Shown in pieces: positions 60,030 to 64,000 of a stretch of 64,000 bases of DNA (positions within the stretch are counted from its first letter, which is position 1; each line of letters opens with the position of its first letter). This DNA comes from Bacteroidota bacterium. Its GTDB lineage: Bacteria > Bacteroidota > Ignavibacteria > Tepidaquicellales > Tepidaquicellaceae. Location: the NCBI GenBank assembly GCA_018266875.1, contig JAFDZR010000010.1, positions 9,172-73,171 on the forward strand, in the 5' to 3' direction. A model generated the notes under the pieces. The model was not told the origin of the DNA. It did no database searches and worked only from the letters and a program-made list of their open reading frames with translations. The position numbers were made by a program, and so were the translations under genes.

Positions 60030-61436
60030 ATGCTGAAATTATACAATACACTGTCGAGATCAAAAGAGGATTTTATACCGATCATTCCGGGCAAAGTCTC
60101 AATGTACAGCTGCGGACCCACTGTATATAATTATCAGCATATCGGAAATTTCAGGACATTTTTTTTTGAGGATATTCTTTACAGAGTTTTAAGATACAAC
60201 GGATATAAAGTTAAGTATGTGATGAATATAACCGATGTCGGGCATCTTGTTTCCGACCAGGATGAAGGTGAAGACAAGATGGAAAAATCCGCAAAGCTGC
60301 TCGGCAGAAGTGTATGGGAACTTGCCGAATTTTACACAGGAGTATTTTACAGAGACAGGGATCTTTTGAATATTCTGCCGCCTGACGTTTACACAAAAGC
60401 GACCGATTATATAAAAGAGCAGATCGAAATGGTAAAATGCCTTGATGATAAAGGATTCACATACAAAACTTCAGACGGAATATATTTCGACACTTCATTA
60501 TTAAAAGACTACGGAAAGCTTGCCAGACTTGACATCGAAGGACTGCAGGAAGGAGCGCGCATAGAATTTTCAGCCGAGAAAAAAAATATTACTGATTTCG
60601 CCTTATGGAAATTTTCTCCTGAAAACGAGAAGAGACAGATGGAATGGGAATCTCCGTGGGGAAAAGGTTTTCCCGGATGGCATATAGAATGTTCGGCAAT
60701 GAGCAAGGCGGTTCTGGGAAACCATTTTGACATTCACTGCGGGGGAATCGATCACGTGCCTATTCATCACACAAATGAGATCGCTCAGTCCGAAGCATGC
60801 AACGGAGAAAAGTTTGTCAACTACTGGCTTCACGGCGAATTCCTCGATATGGGAAATGAAAAAATGTCAAAGTCCTCGGGAAAGTTCGTAACTCTGCAGA
60901 CTCTTATTGACAGAGGATATTCTCCCATGGATTACAGATATTTTCTTCTTACCGCTCATTATAAAAAAAAGCAGAAGTTCTCATTTGATGCGCTTGATTC
61001 CGCGAAGAACGGATACAATAATCTTAAAAGCAGGATCCTTGCAATGAAAATAAGCAGTGACGGGATAAGGGATGCAACTGCGCAGCAGAGAGAAGATCTG
61101 AAAAAAAGTTTTATTGAAAAAATTAATGATGATCTTAATATGCCTGAGGCAATGTCGGTTATCTGGGAGACAGTTAAAGACAGTTCGCTTAATTCGGCTG
61201 AAAAGCTCGAACTGATTTACGACTTTGATAAAGTGACCGGACTAGGTCTGGAGAAACTTGAAAAGGATAGTGATAATGCCGAAGTTCCAGATGAGATCAT
61301 AAAACTTGCAGAATCAAGAGCTGAAGCCAAAGCAAAAAAAGATTTCAAGACAGCTGATGAGATAAGAGTAAAGGTCAGGGAAATGGGATATGAAATTTCC
61401 GACAGCAAAGACGGATTCGACATCAAAAAACTCTGA
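60030..61436 (+). CDS. cysS: Cysteine--tRNA ligase
   Basis: 468 aa, normal length. The class I HIGH box is in CGPTVYNYQHIGNFRTFFF, the KMSKS box in NEKMSKSSGKF. The zinc ligands of CysRS are seen as SCGPT (Cys), WHIECSAM (Cys) and GIDHVPIHHTNEIAQSEA (His). The C-terminal helical domain with AKAKKDFKTADEIR is typical. It charges tRNA-Cys in the cytoplasm. It is the last gene of the plus-strand run and faces convergent genes. Confidence 0.98.
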   Translation: MLKLYNTLSRSKEDFIPIIPGKVSMYSCGPTVYNYQHIGNFRTFFFEDILYRVLRYNGYKVKYVMNITDVGHLVSDQDEGEDKMEKSAKLLGRSVWELAEFYTGVFYRDRDLLNILPPDVYTKATDYIKEQIEMVKCLDDKGFTYKTSDGIYFDTSLLKDYGKLARLDIEGLQEGARIEFSAEKKNITDFALWKFSPENEKRQMEWESPWGKGFPGWHIECSAMSKAVLGNHFDIHCGGIDHVPIHHTNEIAQSEACNGEKFVNYWLHGEFLDMGNEKMSKSSGKFVTLQTLIDRGYSPMDYRYFLLTAHYKKKQKFSFDALDSAKNGYNNLKSRILAMKISSDGIRDATAQQREDLKKSFIEKINDDLNMPEAMSVIWETVKDSSLNSAEKLELIYDFDKVTGLGLEKLEKDSDNAEVPDEIIKLAESRAEAKAKKDFKTADEIRVKVREMGYEISDSKDGFDIKKL

Positions 61437-61470
61437 ACGGGTTACTTACAGTAAAAATTTTTCAGCCGGA

Positions 61471-62031
61471 TTATTTTAAAGCGTCAGCCCAAACTGCAGA
61501 TGGAACCATTTTTTCAATCGTCTGATAGAAATCAAAGATCCCTTCAGCATACTTTTCATTTACATTGTTCGGAATAATTATAATTGGTTTCTTTTCACCG
61601 GTTTTATCTTCTGTTTCCTCTTCTTCTTTCTTTCCTGTTTTTTCCTTCAATTCTTCCCTCTTTAAATATTCTTCGGTTGGTTCTGAAAAAGGCATCGTAA
61701 TGGTAGCATTATATATTGATCCGCCTATAAGGTTTTTTCCGGAACTGAGTTCAGAAGAGCTGAGCTTCAGTACCCTGCTTTTTATCAGAGCATTATTCAG
61801 AATAATCATACCTTTCCTGCTGACCCTGAAATCAAAGACATTTGTCTTTCCTTTCTTTGTATATTCGAGTACTCCTGAACCGTCTGAGTTTATTCTGATA
61901 TTATAATTATAATGATATTCGGGAGACACTGGTCCGTTGGAATGAAAATATGAGATCTGCTCCCATTTGATCTTTGCTTCGGAACCTATGAATGCTGTTA
62001 AAAGAAAAATTAAAATTAAAAAATTTTTCAT
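61471..62031 (-). CDS. Secreted protein, paralogue of the next gene
   Basis: 186 aa with signal peptide (about 1-19). The core ISYFHSNGPVSPEYHYNYNI (27-46) and the following beta-strand region are shared with the protein at 62055. A long Glu/Lys-rich insert (about 120-148) and a conserved-looking end NEKYAEGIFDFYQTIE follow. No known family is recognised. It is probably periplasmic. The second of two tandem genes, 23 bp after the first. Confidence 0.7.
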   Translation of the reverse strand: MKNFLILIFLLTAFIGSEAKIKWEQISYFHSNGPVSPEYHYNYNIRINSDGSGVLEYTKKGKTNVFDFRVSRKGMIILNNALIKSRVLKLSSSELSSGKNLIGGSIYNATITMPFSEPTEEYLKREELKEKTGKKEEEETEDKTGEKKPIIIIPNNVNEKYAEGIFDFYQTIEKMVPSAVWADALK

Positions 62032-62054
62032 AATATATTTTTTTTTAAATTTAT

Positions 62055-62549
62055 TTACTTCTGATCTTTCGCTTTATCCTTTATGCTCTTCGGTACAAGG
62101 TTTTCAATTTGTTTGATAATACAGTCCATCTCTTCTGAATATTTTTCATTTAAATGGGAAGGGATGTTTATAGTTCTCGGTTTTGCATCCAGGTCCGGAG
62201 ACTGCCACATGGTAACTTCAAGTTCTTTTTCCGGTCCGCCCATTAAATTTTTCTCAGACTTCATTTCTTCTGCGCCTGCGCTGAATATGAAACTCTTTTT
62301 AAATGTTCTGTTGAATTTTTTAAGTTTTTTCCCGCTGATGCTGAAATCATACTGCTTTGTGCCTTTGGAATTTGTGTAAACGTAAACTCCCTCCCCGAAT
62401 TCATTCATGATTATTCTGTAATTGTACTGGTATTCCGGTGAAACAGGTCCGTTTGAATAGTAATATGAAAAACTCGACCAGTGAGTGTCCTGTGAAAAAG
62501 AATATCCCGCGGAGATAAGAAAACATATTACAATAAATATTTTTTTCAT
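62055..62549 (-). CDS. Secreted protein, paralogue of the preceding gene
   Basis: 164 aa with signal peptide (about 1-19, ending SFS). It contains FSYYYSNGPVSPEYQYNYRI and ends with NEKYSEEMDCIIKQIENLVP, parallel to its neighbour. It lacks the Glu/Lys-rich insert. The shared pattern suggests a small beta-rich domain with a C-terminal helix. The function is unknown. It is the first gene of the two-gene unit. Confidence 0.7.
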   Translation of the reverse strand: MKKIFIVICFLISAGYSFSQDTHWSSFSYYYSNGPVSPEYQYNYRIIMNEFGEGVYVYTNSKGTKQYDFSISGKKLKKFNRTFKKSFIFSAGAEEMKSEKNLMGGPEKELEVTMWQSPDLDAKPRTINIPSHLNEKYSEEMDCIIKQIENLVPKSIKDKAKDQK

Positions 62550-62627
62550 CTGTATGTTTTTTTTAAATATAAAAATTAACAGGTAAAATTATAATGTTAA
62601 ATTTTTTATAATGCTGTTCTTTAAATT

Positions 62628-62778
62628 TCCAAACACCCAGCCTGTCCTGAAACACTTTATATGCCTCCAAGACTCTAAGACTCGAATTTAAAAACCATTA
62701 AAAAGATCACTTTGAGCCTTAGAGCCTTTAAGGCGATAATAAAGAAATTGTTTTCAGCCGGTCCGGAGCATGCGGAAA
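62628..62778. repeat. Palindromic intergenic repeat, complete 151-bp copy
   Basis: The outer arm TTCCAAACACCCAGCCTGTC + CTGAAACAC is followed by inner arm GCCTCCAAGACTCTAAGACTC, its inverse GAGCCTTAGAGCCTTTAAGGC, and the inverse outer arm GTTTTCAGCCGGTCCGGAGC + ATGCGGAAA. The order, spacing and total length match the copy at 41421-41575. At 62828-62860 an additional TTGCGTCTTGGTGACTTGG sequence belongs to another common repeat type. No gene is supported in 62550-62982. Confidence 0.75.
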
Positions 62779-62982
62779 AAGTACTTGCAAATTTCAATTT
62801 TCAAATTTCAAATAAGTTAATTTTCTTGTTTTCTTTGCGTCTTGGTGACTTGGTGGTGAAAATAATAAATTCCAGAAGGGAGTGAATGCTTATGACAGTA
62901 TAGGGTGCTTCAGATTGAAAGTAAAAATATTATATTTCTTTCGGAATTGAAATTAAAAGTAATTTTACAAAAATTCAAATTC

Positions 62983-64000
62983 TTGAAAATTCCATCTTTC
63001 ACAAATATAAATCTTACTAAACTCTTTAAAGAGTTTTACGAAAGTGAAAAAACAGCTGGACTGCTTCTAATTGTATGCACTGCGGTTTCACTTATTCTTG
63101 CAAATTCTCCTTTCAGTTCAGGATATCTGAACTTCTGGCAACAGAATATCGGATTTGTAACGGATGCCGTAAATCTGAATTATCCTGTTTATTACTGGAT
63201 CAACGACGGACTGATGGCGGTATTCTTTCTGCTGATCGGTCTGGAGATCGAAAGGGAGCTTTACATCGGTGAATTATCCGATTTTAAAGTAGCACTTTTT
63301 CCTATAGTAGCAGCTATCGGCGGAATTGCTGTTCCAGCTCTGATACACTTTTCACTTAACGCCGGAACTGAAACGCAGTCCGGAATTGCAATTCCCATGG
63401 CAACTGACATTGCTTTCGCGCTGGGAATACTTTCGCTGCTCGGTGACAGAGTACCCGTAAGGATAAAAGTATTTCTTACGGCTCTTGCGATCGCGGATGA
63501 CCTCGGAGCAATAATAATTATTGCCGTATTTTATTCTAAGGGATTTTCCGTTTTTAATTTCTCGATGGCTGCAGTTGTATTTCTTATCCTTCTGTTTATG
63601 AACAGAAAAAAAGTCAACAAACTTTATCTCTATCTCATACCCGGAGTTTTTCTTTGGTACTTTATGCTGAAGTCCGGAGTTCATGCAACAATTTCCGGAG
63701 TCATACTTGCTTTTGTGATCCCGTTCGGCAAAGGTGATAAATCATCCATTTCATATTCCATTCAGCACAGTCTTCACAGACCGGTTGCTTATCTGATACT
63801 GCCGTTATTCGCTCTTGCCAATACGGGAATAGTGATCGGCGGAGACTGGTATAAGGATTTATTCACGCTCAACAGTCTTGGAATTGTCGCCGGACTTTTA
63901 ATAGGTAAGCCGCTCGGAATTTTTCTGTTCAGTTTCATTGCATTTAAGACCGGACTTATAAAGACAGAAGAAAAAATAAACTGGAAGAATATTTTCGGAG
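62983..64000 (+). CDS. nhaA: Na+/H+ antiporter NhaA, truncated by the window end
   Basis: At least 339 residues are encoded before the window ends. The frame begins at TTG 62983 (KIPSFTNINLTKLF), with no ATG upstream of the first helix. NhaA hallmarks are IPMATDIAFALGILSLLG (the Asp of helix IV) and ALAIADDLGAIIII (the paired Asp that bind Na+ and H+). FFLLIGLEIERELYIGEL is the conserved helix II end. The inner-membrane antiporter exports Na+ in exchange for protons under salt or alkaline stress. The true start could be slightly different. Confidence 0.95.
   Translation, partial: MKIPSFTNINLTKLFKEFYESEKTAGLLLIVCTAVSLILANSPFSSGYLNFWQQNIGFVTDAVNLNYPVYYWINDGLMAVFFLLIGLEIERELYIGELSDFKVALFPIVAAIGGIAVPALIHFSLNAGTETQSGIAIPMATDIAFALGILSLLGDRVPVRIKVFLTALAIADDLGAIIIIAVFYSKGFSVFNFSMAAVVFLILLFMNRKKVNKLYLYLIPGVFLWYFMLKSGVHATISGVILAFVIPFGKGDKSSISYSIQHSLHRPVAYLILPLFALANTGIVIGGDWYKDLFTLNSLGIVAGLLIGKPLGIFLFSFIAFKTGLIKTEEKINWKNIFG

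Overview
The window looks like a chromosomal segment of a bacterium from the Ignavibacteria/Chlorobi side of the Bacteroidota (FCB) group. Five predicted secreted proteins end in a type IX secretion (T9SS type A) sorting domain with the PNPFNP box, two more sequences carry dockerin-like Ca-binding repeats, and the core enzymes (prfA, carA, folD, prmA, cysS, mscL, nhaA) are ordinary bacterial versions. Taxonomy is inferred from these traits only; no rRNA is present.

Region 1 (1-1360) holds a broken dockerin-type gene and a tRNA-Lys(CUU). Region 2 (1309-16523) is a 15.2 kb integrated element. A perfect 52-bp repeat of the 3' part of the tRNA-Lys gene marks both ends, and decamer arm-type sites lie just inside both ends. 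It is visibly AT-richer than its flanks. It encodes two related tyrosine integrases, a divergent protein with family-A-polymerase-like motifs, a ParB/Srx-like protein, a Mom-type DNA-modification acetyltransferase whose 3' end contains a tRNA-Gly gene, a small-terminase-like protein, a type III restriction-modification system, a Fic protein, and a DUF3800 protein with a small partner. I recognise no capsid, portal, large terminase, tail or conjugation gene. The layout (int, replication gene, terS, defence cargo, about 15 kb) is that of a phage satellite and is the best candidate here for an undescribed system.

Region 3 (17-34 kb) is rich in secreted proteins: a serine-hydrolase homologue lacking its catalytic Ser and Lys, tandem S1/P1-type nucleases with different C-terminal domains, a choloylglycine-hydrolase-family enzyme, a duplicated-domain lipoprotein, YCF48-like and FG-GAP-like T9SS proteins. 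It also holds a DUF4062-STAND ATPase, a DprA-like protein, and a SMUG2-like glycosylase next to a DUF488 protein.

Region 4 (33.9-38.5 kb) is a four-gene minus-strand cluster: ATP-grasp ligase, GCS2-type carboxylate-amine ligase, M29-like aminopeptidase, and a second ATP-grasp-like protein. It probably makes or processes a small peptide-like metabolite. The GCS2 gene has no ATG, GTG or TTG at its N-terminus and lies in frame behind the previous gene's TAA.

Region 5 (38.7-64 kb) is mostly housekeeping: prfA, two small membrane proteins, a methyltransferase, a T9SS M14 carboxypeptidase, a fatty-acid-hydroxylase-family protein and mscL. A compact operon S9 peptidase-carA-folD-prmA-ppx follows, then a plus-strand run GH57-malQ-DUF985 cupin-cytosine deaminase-MFS-cysS, two paralogous secreted proteins, and the start of nhaA. 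Intergenic spaces carry a recurrent palindromic repeat of about 150 bp with nested inverted arms (best copies 41421-41575 and 62628-62778) and a separate 192-bp tandem repeat (28857-29277).
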